A stretch of DNA of 11,378 nucleotides from an uncultured Bacilli bacterium (GCA_947624075.1 CANQIM010000024.1:1-11378); one strand, 5' to 3'. Positions 1-6,723 are shown, counted from the first letter of the stretch. Notes: generated from the sequence alone by a model not told the origin. Numbers and translations are program-made.

Positions 1-357
1 TTTATAATTACTTAATTCATAGGAAAAATCATTGGAACCAGTTTTAGAAATTTCACTTATTACGTATGTAAAACTGGATTTATTTTGAACTGTTACATCA
101 TAGGAAGCTGAAGCAGTAGTTGATGATGGAGTACAACCAAGTCTTACTTCTTTTTTAGAAAATTCATAATATTGAATAGTCATGTTACTAGATGAACCTT
201 TTGGTACAAAACTAGTTATTCTTATTTGTTCATCTGGTCTATAAGTTAAATCTCCACTTATACTTAAATTCTTATTTAAGGCAGTGTAACCAATGCTCAT
301 TAGAAAGACTACAACTATTATTATAATTATTAAAAATTTATTCATTCTTCTTTCCAT
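1..357 (-). CDS. Membrane-anchored surface protein, partial (C-terminus off window)
   Basis: I do not recognise a named family. An open frame of 119 codons runs off the left edge with no stop. The protein has a short basic N-terminus (MERRMNK), one strongly hydrophobic segment at about residues 7-24, then the stretch GYTALNKNLSISGD. That pattern (a hydrophobic anchor ending in a small GY/A motif and then L-S-I-S-G) is common in exported surface proteins of gut Firmicutes. The remainder is rich in Ser, Thr, Tyr and Asn and alternates polar and hydrophobic residues, which suggests beta-sandwich extracellular material. Two starts are possible. ATG at 357 has no well-spaced ribosome site. ATG at 345 (MNKFLI) has GGAAAGAAG directly upstream and may be the true start. 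A consensus promoter with a poly-G spacer lies at 403-432. Export and anchoring are inferred; the function is unknown. Confidence 0.7.
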   Translation of the reverse strand, partial: MERRMNKFLIIIIIVVVFLMSIGYTALNKNLSISGDLTYRPDEQIRITSFVPKGSSSNMTIQYYEFSKKEVRLGCTPSSTTASASYDVTVQNKSSFTYVISEISKTGSNDFSYELSNYK

Positions 358-402
358 AATTTAGTACCACTACTTTCCACAATTTCCTTATTTTATAACC
401 AA

Positions 403-432
403 ATTATACCCCCCCCCGTCCTGTTTTGTCAA
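403..432 (-). promoter_or_regulatory. SigA promoter with a nine-G tract in the spacer (candidate phase-variable promoter)
   Basis: On the minus strand a perfect -35 TTGACA (432-427) and a perfect -10 TATAAT (408-403) are separated by 18 bases, of which the last nine (417-409) are all G. Transcription would start near 396, about 40-50 bases before the surface-protein start. In this AT-rich DNA a run of nine G/C bases is very unlikely by chance. Homopolymer tracts between -35 and -10 are a known means of phase variation, because slippage changes the spacing. At nine G the spacer is 18; at eight it would be the optimal 17. Confidence 0.75.
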
Positions 433-749
433 CAAAAAAATGCCATATTTTACCATTTGCATTTTTAGTGTGTAAATTATTTTTTAAGTAGCTAATTACC
501 TTATTTTTAAATGTGGAATAAGAAATAGTTACTATGGTATCTTTTGCTTATAGTTACAATAAACTTAAAATTTATGGGAAAGATAATTTTAACTGTAGTA
601 CATCATTAAGTTAACATATATAAGAAGAATCATTCTCCTAAAAACTGTTAAATAACTAGTTAAATTTATATTTATATTTTGGTATTTATAACGATACTCA
701 CAATGTACTTATATAGCTAAAACTATATTTGCTGTAACTACGTTTATTA

Positions 750-770
750 TTAAGCCTTATTAATTAACAT
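750..770 (-). CDS. Possible six-codon leader mini-ORF (MLINKA)
   Basis: On the minus strand an ATG at 770 is preceded by the ribosome site AGGGAG (783-778) with seven bases between, and the frame reads MLINKA. It then meets three consecutive in-frame TAA codons (752-744). A promoter (821-793) sits so close that the predicted RNA start is only a few bases before the ribosome site. The unit is therefore complete as promoter, ribosome site, ATG and stops. It may be a leader peptide for a downstream attenuation device, or the first codons of a decayed gene. Short AT-rich stops also arise by chance, so confidence is low. Confidence 0.25.
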   Translation of the reverse strand: MLINKA

Positions 771-792
771 TTATATTCTCCCTAACAATTAC

Positions 793-821
793 AATATAAT
801 ACAAATGTTTGTGTCTGTCAA
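793..821 (-). promoter_or_regulatory. Minus-strand SigA-type promoter upstream of the mini-ORF
   Basis: A perfect TTGACA (821-816) is followed after 17 bases by TATATT (798-793), 5 of 6 to consensus. It points left into the non-coding interval, with a predicted start near 786. It lies just beyond the terminator of the DUF975 gene, so it begins a new transcript. The only genes downstream are the mini-ORF and, about 390 bases further, the second promoter of the surface protein. Confidence 0.5.
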
Positions 822-859
822 TCGAACAAATTATTCTTTACAAGGAGAAAATTCCTTAT

Positions 860-886
860 AAAAAAAATCAGCAATTAGTTTGCCGA
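860..886 (-). terminator. Rho-independent terminator of the DUF975 gene
   Basis: On the minus strand TCGGCAA (886-880) pairs with TTGCTGA (874-868) around a five-base loop, seven base pairs with one G-T. Eight T residues (867-860) follow. It lies about 15 bases after the DUF975 stop codon. The opposite strand also shows several T residues after the same stem (near 889-894), so it may work weakly in both directions. Confidence 0.8.
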
Positions 887-901
887 CTCTTTTTAATATT
901 C

Positions 902-1522
902 TTACTTCTTATCTTTTATTTCGTTATAGAAGTTAGCTGTTGCTGTACTCATGTATGGAGCTAACCAGAAATATAAAATTCCTAATGTAAATACTCCTAA
1001 AATTGCCCAACCTAGAAAGCTTAAATGTAACATAAATAAATCCATTTTATGTCCATTCATCATTTCTTTACTCTTAGAAATAGCTTCTAATGCTGACATG
1101 TTTTCATTGTCTAGTAAAATATAATGAACCATACTATAACTGTAGCTTGCAATAATACCAGGAATTATTAATAGTAAAGACCATAATGCTGTGAATACAT
1201 TTACTAAAATTGTTGTAAGGAAACATACTTTCCATAAATTTGTTTTACTAAATAATTCTTGCCATGTAACTTCTTCTCCTCTAGATAGTTTTAAATAGAA
1301 ATTAACACTTCCTAATAAGAAGAATGATGTTACTATTGCCGTTATTAGTGCACATACAAGTTGAACTCCACTTTGTGTTAACTCAGAACCTCCTTTAAAG
1401 AAAGTAGGTATTAATTGAGCAACACCTGTTATAATTCCAAATACAATTGTCATTATAATAGCTTGTCCATATTTGCCTTGTAAAGACTTCTTTGCTTTTT
1501 CCTTCAATTCAACTCTATTCAT
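902..1522 (-). CDS. DUF975 family integral membrane protein
   Basis: A 206-residue membrane protein of the DUF975 family (function unknown). The family signature is visible at the start, where a basic amphipathic stretch (LKEKAKKSLQGKYGQAI, residues 6-22) leads into the first membrane segment (about 20-40). It is also seen in the region ALEAISKSKEMMNGHK (144-159) before the last hydrophobic block. Other membrane segments are near 52-72, 98-130 and 160-190, giving about five to six. Length is typical for the family. ATG at 1522 has the ribosome site AAGGAG (1537-1532) nine bases upstream. It is a single-gene unit with its own promoter (1547-1575) and terminator (860-886), divergent from the glycosyltransferase gene. 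Nothing in the context fixes a function. Confidence 0.85.
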   Translation of the reverse strand: MNRVELKEKAKKSLQGKYGQAIIMTIVFGIITGVAQLIPTFFKGGSELTQSGVQLVCALITAIVTSFFLLGSVNFYLKLSRGEEVTWQELFSKTNLWKVCFLTTILVNVFTALWSLLLIIPGIIASYSYSMVHYILLDNENMSALEAISKSKEMMNGHKMDLFMLHLSFLGWAILGVFTLGILYFWLAPYMSTATANFYNEIKDKK

Positions 1523-1546
1523 AAAAACTTACTCCTTTCAGTAAAT

Positions 1547-1575
1547 ACTATAACACTTTAATCGAATTTTGTCGA
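1547..1575 (-). promoter_or_regulatory. Promoter of the DUF975 gene
   Basis: On the minus strand TCGACA (1575-1570), 5 of 6 to consensus, and TATAGT (1552-1547), 5 of 6, are separated by 17 bases. The predicted start is near 1540, just ahead of the ribosome site AAGGAG. The -35 box lies inside a set of TCGAA/TTGAA repeats. Confidence 0.6.
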
Positions 1576-1596
1576 ATTATTTTGAATTTTTTGAAC
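1562..1596. repeat. Four TCGAA/TTGAA repeats in helical phase (possible operator)
   Basis: TCGAA at 1562, TCGAA at 1572, TTGAA at 1582 and TTGAA at 1591 occur on the same face of the helix, with spacings of 10, 10 and 9 bases. The second copy overlaps the -35 box of the DUF975 promoter. Direct repeats at about 10-11 bp are typical of OmpR-family response-regulator sites, but no match to a named consensus is claimed. AT-rich background makes partial copies easy to find. Confidence 0.3.
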
Positions 1597-1630
1597 TTTT
1601 ACTTCTTTTCTTTTACATCCAAAATTATTA

Positions 1631-1652
1631 TATTCAAAAAGACATTTGAATA
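1631..1652. repeat. Perfect 8-bp inverted repeat in a divergent intergenic region
   Basis: TATTCAAA (1631-1638) and TTTGAATA (1645-1652) are perfect inverted copies around six bases. It lies between the divergent promoters of the DUF975 and glycosyltransferase genes and contains the same TTGAA core as the nearby direct repeats. It could be a dimeric repressor site. There is no T-run to make it a terminator. Confidence 0.3.
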
Positions 1653-1748
1653 GTACATTAAGTAATCTATTTATAGTTCTTTAACTGATGTGCTTTTAGA
1701 GCTTTAATATTTGTGTTCATGTTTTAATTTTTATTGCTAATACATGGT

Positions 1749-1777
1749 TTGAAAATATTTTATTATTATGCTATCAT
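1749..1777 (+). promoter_or_regulatory. Promoter of the glycosyltransferase gene
   Basis: TTGAAA (1749-1754) and TATCAT (1772-1777) are separated by 17 bases, and TG at 1769-1770 makes an extended -10. Predicted start is near 1784, leaving a leader of about 15 bases that holds the ribosome site. This shows that the TTG at 1734 is not the start codon. Confidence 0.6.
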
Positions 1778-1786
1778 CAAGGTAGA

Positions 1787-1793
1787 AGAAGGA
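1787..1793 (+). promoter_or_regulatory. Ribosome binding site fixing the start at 1800
   Basis: AGAAGGA lies about seven bases before ATG 1800 (MKKFIS). The alternative in-frame ATG at 1794 almost touches it and is too close to be used. Confidence 0.65.
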
Positions 1794-1799
1794 ATGAAG

Positions 1800-3128
1800 A
1801 TGAAAAAATTTATAAGTATATGTGAATATCTTTTATTTGGTGCTTTTTTAATTCTTTTATTTTTTATGAAAAGCAAACTTGCTGTTATTTTAACTATTCC
1901 TATTATTATAATTATTGTGTTTTTTGAAAAAAAGGAAAGATTTAAGCATTTTAGTTTATTTTTATTTATGGTTGCTCTTGCTATTAGATTGATTAGTTCT
2001 TTTTATTTAGATGTAGAAGTATTAGATGATTTTAAAACTATGCTTAGTGCTAGTAAAGATCTTATAAATGGTAATTTATCTTTTGTAAATAATTTTTATT
2101 TTCAAACATTTTCTTATCAGCTAGGTCATGTAATTTATCAAAGCTTGCTACTTAAAATATTTAATAAAGTTATCTTCTTAAAAATAGTAAATTCAATAAT
2201 TACTTCGTTGATTTGCGTTTTTATTTACCTAATTTCTAGAAAAATGTTTAAGGAAAAAATAGCACGAGGAGTTGCTCTTTTATATCTTTTTTATCTTTAT
2301 CCAATATATTTGAATTCGGTTCTTACTAATCAACACTTACCTGCATTAATTTACTTAGTAGTAATTTATCTTTTAATTTGTAATAGAGAAAGTTGGAAAT
2401 ATTATGTATTGATGGCGATACTTTTATCTTTGAGTAACTTTTTTAGAACGGAAGGAATCATTTTTATTTTAGCAATTATCATTTTTAATATCATGAATTT
2501 TACTAAAAAGAAAGGAAAGATGATATTTAAAAATATTTTAGTACTTATTTTTGTTTACTTTGGAGTCAATTTATTGATGTCCCAATTAGTTTTTCTTTCA
2601 CCAATACATACACATCTTACAAATAAGGCTACCGAATGGAAGTTTTACTGTGGATTAAATTATGAGAAAAATGGTTTATATAATGTAGATGATGAAGAGA
2701 AGTTTTTTAGTAGTAGTGAACCTAGAAAACTGCTACTTAATAGAATCAAAAGTGATTATTTAAAATTTCCTATTCTATTTCTAAAAAAAGAAGTCATATT
2801 ATGGACTCAAGCTAACTATGATTTAAGTATTAGGAATAGTTTGAATAGTAATTTTTATAATGTGGTATTACTGTTTAATCAAGGTTATTTAAATATGATT
2901 ATGATTTTATTTGTGATTAGCCTATTTCCAAGAAAAGATAAAAATAAAACTAAGTTATTGATTAAAATTATTTTAGCACTTTACTTTGGAATTTATATGT
3001 TTATTGAGATATCACCAAGATATGCCTATGTATTACACATTTTGATATTTTTGATACTAGGTAATGCAATAGAAAGAGGAGAAGATTTTTTAAAGAAAAG
3101 ACAATTTTTAAAAGATAAATTGCAATAA
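1800..3128 (+). CDS. GT-C type (GT39-like) polytopic membrane glycosyltransferase
   Basis: A 442-residue protein with about ten or eleven membrane segments, resembling the GT-C glycosyltransferases that move sugars from polyprenyl-phosphate carriers to an acceptor outside the cell. After the early helices, the first outer loop carries FYLDVEVLDDF (residues 68-78). Its acidic residues match the place where this superfamily has its catalytic or metal-binding Asp. Also typical are FRTEG in the middle and the loop GLNYEKNGLYNVDDEE, which resembles a conserved feature of bacterial GT39-like proteins. The C-terminus is short and basic. Start at 1800 rests on the ribosome site at 1787 and the promoter at 1749-1777; reading from TTG 1734 would begin upstream of the promoter. 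It is followed 75 bases later by an LCP gene with a separate promoter. A role in wall teichoic acid or polysaccharide decoration is inferred; substrate unknown. Confidence 0.7.
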   Translation: MKKFISICEYLLFGAFLILLFFMKSKLAVILTIPIIIIIVFFEKKERFKHFSLFLFMVALAIRLISSFYLDVEVLDDFKTMLSASKDLINGNLSFVNNFYFQTFSYQLGHVIYQSLLLKIFNKVIFLKIVNSIITSLICVFIYLISRKMFKEKIARGVALLYLFYLYPIYLNSVLTNQHLPALIYLVVIYLLICNRESWKYYVLMAILLSLSNFFRTEGIIFILAIIIFNIMNFTKKKGKMIFKNILVLIFVYFGVNLLMSQLVFLSPIHTHLTNKATEWKFYCGLNYEKNGLYNVDDEEKFFSSSEPRKLLLNRIKSDYLKFPILFLKKEVILWTQANYDLSIRNSLNSNFYNVVLLFNQGYLNMIMILFVISLFPRKDKNKTKLLIKIILALYFGIYMFIEISPRYAYVLHILIFLILGNAIERGEDFLKKRQFLKDKLQ

Positions 3129-3146
3129 TTTTTGTGTAAGTTAGTT

Positions 3147-3175
3147 TTGCAAATAATAAGGATATATAGTATAAT
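3147..3175 (+). promoter_or_regulatory. Promoter of the LCP gene
   Basis: TTGCAA (3147-3152), 4 of 6 to consensus, and a perfect TATAAT (3170-3175) are spaced by 17 bases. Predicted start is near 3182, and the leader holds the ribosome site AAGGTGG (3191-3197), six bases before ATG 3204. No terminator separates this gene from the glycosyltransferase, so read-through is also possible. Confidence 0.6.
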
Positions 3176-3203
3176 TGAAGAGTAACTTGAAAGGTGGGAA
3201 AAA

Positions 3204-4610
3204 ATGAAAAGATTAGTACGAAATATTTTTAGTCTAATTGTATTTGTCGTTATGGCTTTTACGATGTTTGAAATTTTTAAACTGGGAGTTTTACCAAGTA
3301 AGTATTTATACTTAATTATAGGAATTGATGCTTTGCTATTCATCATTGGACTTGTGCTTTATAATTTGAAGCATGTTGCTTTTATCGTATTAGGGGTTTT
3401 GTTTTACTTAGTTAGTGTTGTAGGAAATGCTTTTGGGTATTATTACTTAAGTAAGACTAATCATTATATTGAAAAGAGCTTTGTTAAAGAAACTTACACG
3501 ATAGAGACAAAATATTATGTAATAGCAAAAAGCGATAGTGAAGCTTTAAGTATGGATGATGTTGATAGTGAAACAGCTATTGAATACTATAAATACAGTC
3601 GTTCAATCGATAAGGCATTGGAAAGATTAGGAGATTATAATTATGTTCCTACTGATAATGCTTATAATTCAATGATTAAAGTTTTAAATGAAAATACTTA
3701 CTTTTTAATAAGTAGTGCAAACTATGAATATTTATTTGATTCAACTAATTTATTAGATATAAATAATTATAAAATACTTCATGAATTTACCGTTTATGAA
3801 AAATTAGCAGTAAATGATAAAACACCTGATGTGTATAATATTTATATTAATGGCTTAGATTTTACAGGAATTATGAGAGACTATAATTTGATAGCTTCTG
3901 TTAATACGAAGACAAGAAAAGTAGTTTTGACATCTATTCCAAGAGATTATTATATTGATGTACCTGCTTATAATATGAAAGATACATTGATGTGTTTAGG
4001 TTCTTTAGATGTAGAAGTTAGTAAAGAAGCTTTGGAAAATTTATTTGGAATAAAGATTGACTATACAATTAACCTTAATACAAGTAGTTTAGTAGATATT
4101 GTTGATACTTTGGGTGGAATTGATTTTTGCTCTGATATAGAATTTACAACAACACATGCGTTAGTAGAAGGAACGTATGATGATTCTACTGGTGAAAAAT
4201 TACATGTTACTAAAGGTTGTCATAGTTATAATGGTATACAGATACTTGCAATTGCAAGAGAAAGAATGGCACTACCTGGAAGAGATAGATATCGCCAAAA
4301 GAATTGTCGTCAGATTTTAATTAATATTGCTAAAAAGTTAGCTTCCGTTACTACTTTAACTAATTACACTGATGTTTTAACAGCTTTAGATGGACTATAT
4401 ACAACAGATATGAATGATAGGACAATAAAAAATCTAATTAAGACCATAATAGAAAATCCAAATTTCAATATTGTTGAACAAAGCGTAGATGGTGTTGATT
4501 CAATTGGTGTTGGACATTTAGGAACGCAAGAGTCTTGGATTATGACACCTAGTATGGACACAGTAAATAGTGCATCTACTAAGATTCAAGAAGTATTGAA
4601 TGAAAAATAA
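3204..4610 (+). CDS. LytR-CpsA-Psr (LCP) family glycopolymer-peptidoglycan ligase, CpsA/Wzg-like
   Basis: LCP enzymes move polyprenyl-linked wall teichoic acid or capsule onto peptidoglycan outside the membrane. This 468-residue protein has three membrane helices (about 7-25, 35-53, 57-80). An extracellular accessory region follows (about 95-200, including TKYYVIAKSDSEALSMDDV), then the LCP domain from about 208 to 400. LCP landmarks are RD at 225-226, SIPRDYY at 244-250 (Arg247, Asp248), DTLGGIDF at 301-308, and the Arg-rich block at 351-370 (ARER, then GRDRYRQ) that binds the lipid pyrophosphate in the family. Three helices plus an accessory domain and about 470-480 residues match streptococcal CpsA/Cps2A better than short LytR proteins. 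Four cysteines (264, 309, 339, 368) lie in the outer part. The adjacent GT-C gene suggests a shared role in wall polysaccharide assembly. The family call is firm; the polymer is unknown. Confidence 0.9.
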   Translation: MKRLVRNIFSLIVFVVMAFTMFEIFKLGVLPSKYLYLIIGIDALLFIIGLVLYNLKHVAFIVLGVLFYLVSVVGNAFGYYYLSKTNHYIEKSFVKETYTIETKYYVIAKSDSEALSMDDVDSETAIEYYKYSRSIDKALERLGDYNYVPTDNAYNSMIKVLNENTYFLISSANYEYLFDSTNLLDINNYKILHEFTVYEKLAVNDKTPDVYNIYINGLDFTGIMRDYNLIASVNTKTRKVVLTSIPRDYYIDVPAYNMKDTLMCLGSLDVEVSKEALENLFGIKIDYTINLNTSSLVDIVDTLGGIDFCSDIEFTTTHALVEGTYDDSTGEKLHVTKGCHSYNGIQILAIARERMALPGRDRYRQKNCRQILINIAKKLASVTTLTNYTDVLTALDGLYTTDMNDRTIKNLIKTIIENPNFNIVEQSVDGVDSIGVGHLGTQESWIMTPSMDTVNSASTKIQEVLNEK

Positions 4611-4617
4611 GACATTT

Positions 4618-4650
4618 AAAAACTGTTACCAATAAGGCAGCAGTTTTTTT
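4618..4650. terminator. Bidirectional terminator between convergent LCP and M23 genes
   Basis: The arms 4621-4630 and 4636-4645 pair over ten positions, with one mismatch and one G-T, around the loop AATAA. AAA/TTT pairs extend the stem outward. Seven T residues (4644-4650) follow on the plus strand and five A residues (4618-4622) precede it, giving T residues for minus-strand transcripts. The M23 stop codon (4651-4649) overlaps the T-run, so one compact element serves both genes. Confidence 0.85.
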
Positions 4651-5821
4651 ATCTAGGTATATAATTATAAGGATTTACGATATACTTGAGATAGCTCCAA
4701 TAGTTACCTGGATCTGGGTAATCCCAACCTTTTGTTTCAGACATTTCTAAATGAAGATGACATCCTGTTGAATAACCAGAAGTTCCCATGTAACCAATCG
4801 TTTCGCCGGCAGCTACATCTTCTCCTTCACTAACAGCATAGCCACTTAAGTGAGCATATTGTGAGAAGACTAGACGACCATTATAATTATGAACTATCAT
4901 TACCATTTTAGCTCCATATATGTCTTTACCACTTCCAACGTAGTAAACACGGCCATTAGCCACAGCTTTTATTGGAGCTCCACAATATTGAACAATATCT
5001 AACCCTTTATGTCCAGATGAACCATTCCAATAGTAATTGCTTGTAAGTCTATATGAACCACTAACTGGGAAAACAAAACCGTTTGCTCCAGCAAGGCCAT
5101 TGGCATAACTACCTCCACTTACGGCCTTAGGTACATCACAATCAACACCAATTTCATCATCGGAAGTACAGCCAACACTTTTATAATATTCTACTCTTTG
5201 TTGATAATAAGATAATTGGCCTTTGATATTTGGAACTAATCCTTCCATAGCCGTAATATTTCCTTGAACTTTGTTAGACTCTTCTGCTAATTTTTTATTT
5301 AATTCCTTTAACTCTTCTTGTTTCTTTTGCAACTCTTGTTGTTTTTGCTTATTAGCTTCTATTAAAGCTTGTAATTCTTTCATTACTTTATCATTGTATT
5401 CAGTTAACTGTTCAACGATAGACATACGATATATCATATCAGTAATATCAGTAGCACCAAAGGCATATTCCAAATAAGCATTTTCACCGTTTGTAATTTG
5501 ATAATATTCAATTAATCTTTTACTTTCTTCATGCTTTTTTTCTATTTCAGCATTATTCTTATCAATTTCTTTTTGTAACTGTTCTGATTCTTCTTGAGCT
5601 TGTTTTATTTGCTTTTCATACTCAGCTATTTTTTGTCTAATTTCTTCTAGCTTTTTTTTACTTATACTTATATCATTATTTTTATCTTCTAATTCTTTAG
5701 AATATTCAGCAACTTTGTTTTCATATTCTTGAAGAGTAATTGCTTTAGCCTCTAATGGTAGTGCAATATTAGTGAGGATGATGGCAATTACAAAGACTAA
5801 AAGTAATAATTTTTTCCTCAT
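4649..5821 (-). CDS. Secreted coiled-coil M23 (LytM) peptidoglycan endopeptidase, FtsEX partner
   Basis: A 390-residue wall hydrolase likely controlled by the adjacent FtsEX. Residues 1-27 form a signal peptide (basic start, hydrophobic core, AKA before the likely cleavage point). Two long coiled coils follow (about 31-108 and 134-215), joined by a hinge containing NAYLEYAFGATDITDMIYRMS, as in EnvC, CwlO and PcsB type proteins. The C-terminal M23 domain (about 247-361) keeps all catalytic landmarks: His271 and Asp275 in GHKGLD, His324 in YAHLS, and His355/His357 in HLHLE. It should therefore be an active zinc endopeptidase, unlike E. coli EnvC, whose LytM domain is degenerate and acts as an activator. 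Four cysteines (218, 228, 280, 354) may form disulfides. Its ATG overlaps the ftsX stop in ATGA, implying translational coupling. The terminator at 4618-4650 ends the operon. Confidence 0.9.
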   Translation of the reverse strand: MRKKLLLLVFVIAIILTNIALPLEAKAITLQEYENKVAEYSKELEDKNNDISISKKKLEEIRQKIAEYEKQIKQAQEESEQLQKEIDKNNAEIEKKHEESKRLIEYYQITNGENAYLEYAFGATDITDMIYRMSIVEQLTEYNDKVMKELQALIEANKQKQQELQKKQEELKELNKKLAEESNKVQGNITAMEGLVPNIKGQLSYYQQRVEYYKSVGCTSDDEIGVDCDVPKAVSGGSYANGLAGANGFVFPVSGSYRLTSNYYWNGSSGHKGLDIVQYCGAPIKAVANGRVYYVGSGKDIYGAKMVMIVHNYNGRLVFSQYAHLSGYAVSEGEDVAAGETIGYMGTSGYSTGCHLHLEMSETKGWDYPDPGNYWSYLKYIVNPYNYIPR

Positions 5822-6723
5822 ACTTTTAAATACTTCTTAACGGCACTAGCACTACCTATCATGCCAACTAGAATACCAATTCCTAAAACTATTAGAGAAA
5901 TCATATAAGCAAATGGTAAAGGTTTTATTAAAACAATAACTTGAGAGAATAAGTGTCCTCCAAAATGATTATAGAAAGCTTTGTAACCATAAATTGTTAA
6001 AGCTATTGGTATAATCGATCCAAATATTCCAAGTATCATACCTTCGATAATGAAAGGTGTTTTTATGGTGAAATTGCTTGCTCCTACTAAACGCATAATA
6101 CTTATTTCTCTTTTTCTAGTAGTTATTGTCAATTTAATAGTATTAATTATTAAGAAAACAGTAACTATTATTAAAGCAATGACAATTCCATATGTTACTT
6201 TTTGAATTGATGAAAAGGCTTTTATTAGTTTATCAACCATTCCTTCACCATATCTTACTACGGCTACTTTATCAAGCTTTTCTATTGTTTTAGCTGTATC
6301 AGAAATATTTTCTATTTCTTTTACTTTTATTTGAAAAGTATCTTTTAAGGGACTATCATCGCTATCAAAGGTATCAAGTACAGTTCCTAAAATTTCAGAT
6401 TCCTTTTTCATTTCATTTTTAACAGTTATTTTTGATTTAAATTCATAAGTATCAATATTCTTTATTTTAGCAAAAGTCTCTTTGATATTATCTATTTCTT
6501 TCTCAGTCGTGTCGTTTTCCATGAATACTACAATAGTTAGATCTTTTTCCAACTTTTCTGTTACATTTTCCACATTTACAGAGGCGATGATGGCAACAGC
6601 GACAATGATTAAGGTAATAGTTATACAGGAAATTGATGCAAGTGATAAACTAAAATTACGTATGGAACTTTTGAAAGCATCTCTTATGCTTCGTCCTAAC
6701 ATTCTAAACATCTTCATCGTCAT
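5818..6723 (-). CDS. ftsX: Cell division ABC transporter permease FtsX
   Basis: FtsX pairs with the ATPase FtsE in the membrane and passes conformational change to wall hydrolases outside. The 301-residue protein has the expected four helices (about 26-48, 177-199, 223-247, 272-294). A large extracellular loop lies between the first two (about 50-175), which is the hydrolase-binding part in this family. Before the third helix is the hallmark KREISIMRLVGAS (about 203-215). Length fits the family. ATG 6723 lies in the end of ftsE (20-base overlap) with AAAGGA a few bases upstream; ATG 6717 is an alternative. It ends in TGA, which overlaps the start of the M23 gene. Its position between ftsE and a coiled-coil hydrolase identifies the complex. 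Confidence 0.95.
   Translation of the reverse strand: MTMKMFRMLGRSIRDAFKSSIRNFSLSLASISCITITLIIVAVAIIASVNVENVTEKLEKDLTIVVFMENDTTEKEIDNIKETFAKIKNIDTYEFKSKITVKNEMKKESEILGTVLDTFDSDDSPLKDTFQIKVKEIENISDTAKTIEKLDKVAVVRYGEGMVDKLIKAFSSIQKVTYGIVIALIIVTVFLIINTIKLTITTRKREISIMRLVGASNFTIKTPFIIEGMILGIFGSIIPIALTIYGYKAFYNHFGGHLFSQVIVLIKPLPFAYMISLIVLGIGILVGMIGSASAVKKYLKV

Larger units (their letters stand above)
433..859. other. Non-coding interval between surface-protein promoter and DUF975 terminator
   Basis: This very AT-rich stretch holds no open frame of meaningful length on either strand. The supported content is a minus-strand promoter (793-821) and a six-codon mini-ORF (750-770), both listed separately. 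It could be a long leader or untranslated RNA in front of the surface protein, or the remains of a decayed gene. No repeats long enough to suggest a mobile element were seen. Confidence 0.6.

Noticed and set aside
613..640. AGGAG followed by ATG on the minus strand (14-codon frame)
   Set aside because: The ribosome site almost touches the ATG and the frame stops after 14 codons; no promoter is adjacent.
795..800. Plus-strand TATAAT
   Set aside because: No -35 box at proper distance, no plus-strand gene downstream, and it overlaps the better minus-strand promoter.
1734..1799. Longer N-terminus of the glycosyltransferase from TTG 1734
   Set aside because: It has no ribosome site and starts upstream of the promoter at 1749-1777. 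ATG 1800 has a well-placed site.
3026..3346. Minus-strand open frame of 106 codons
   Set aside because: It overlaps the ends of the glycosyltransferase and LCP genes, has no family features and has no ribosome site; it is a shadow frame.
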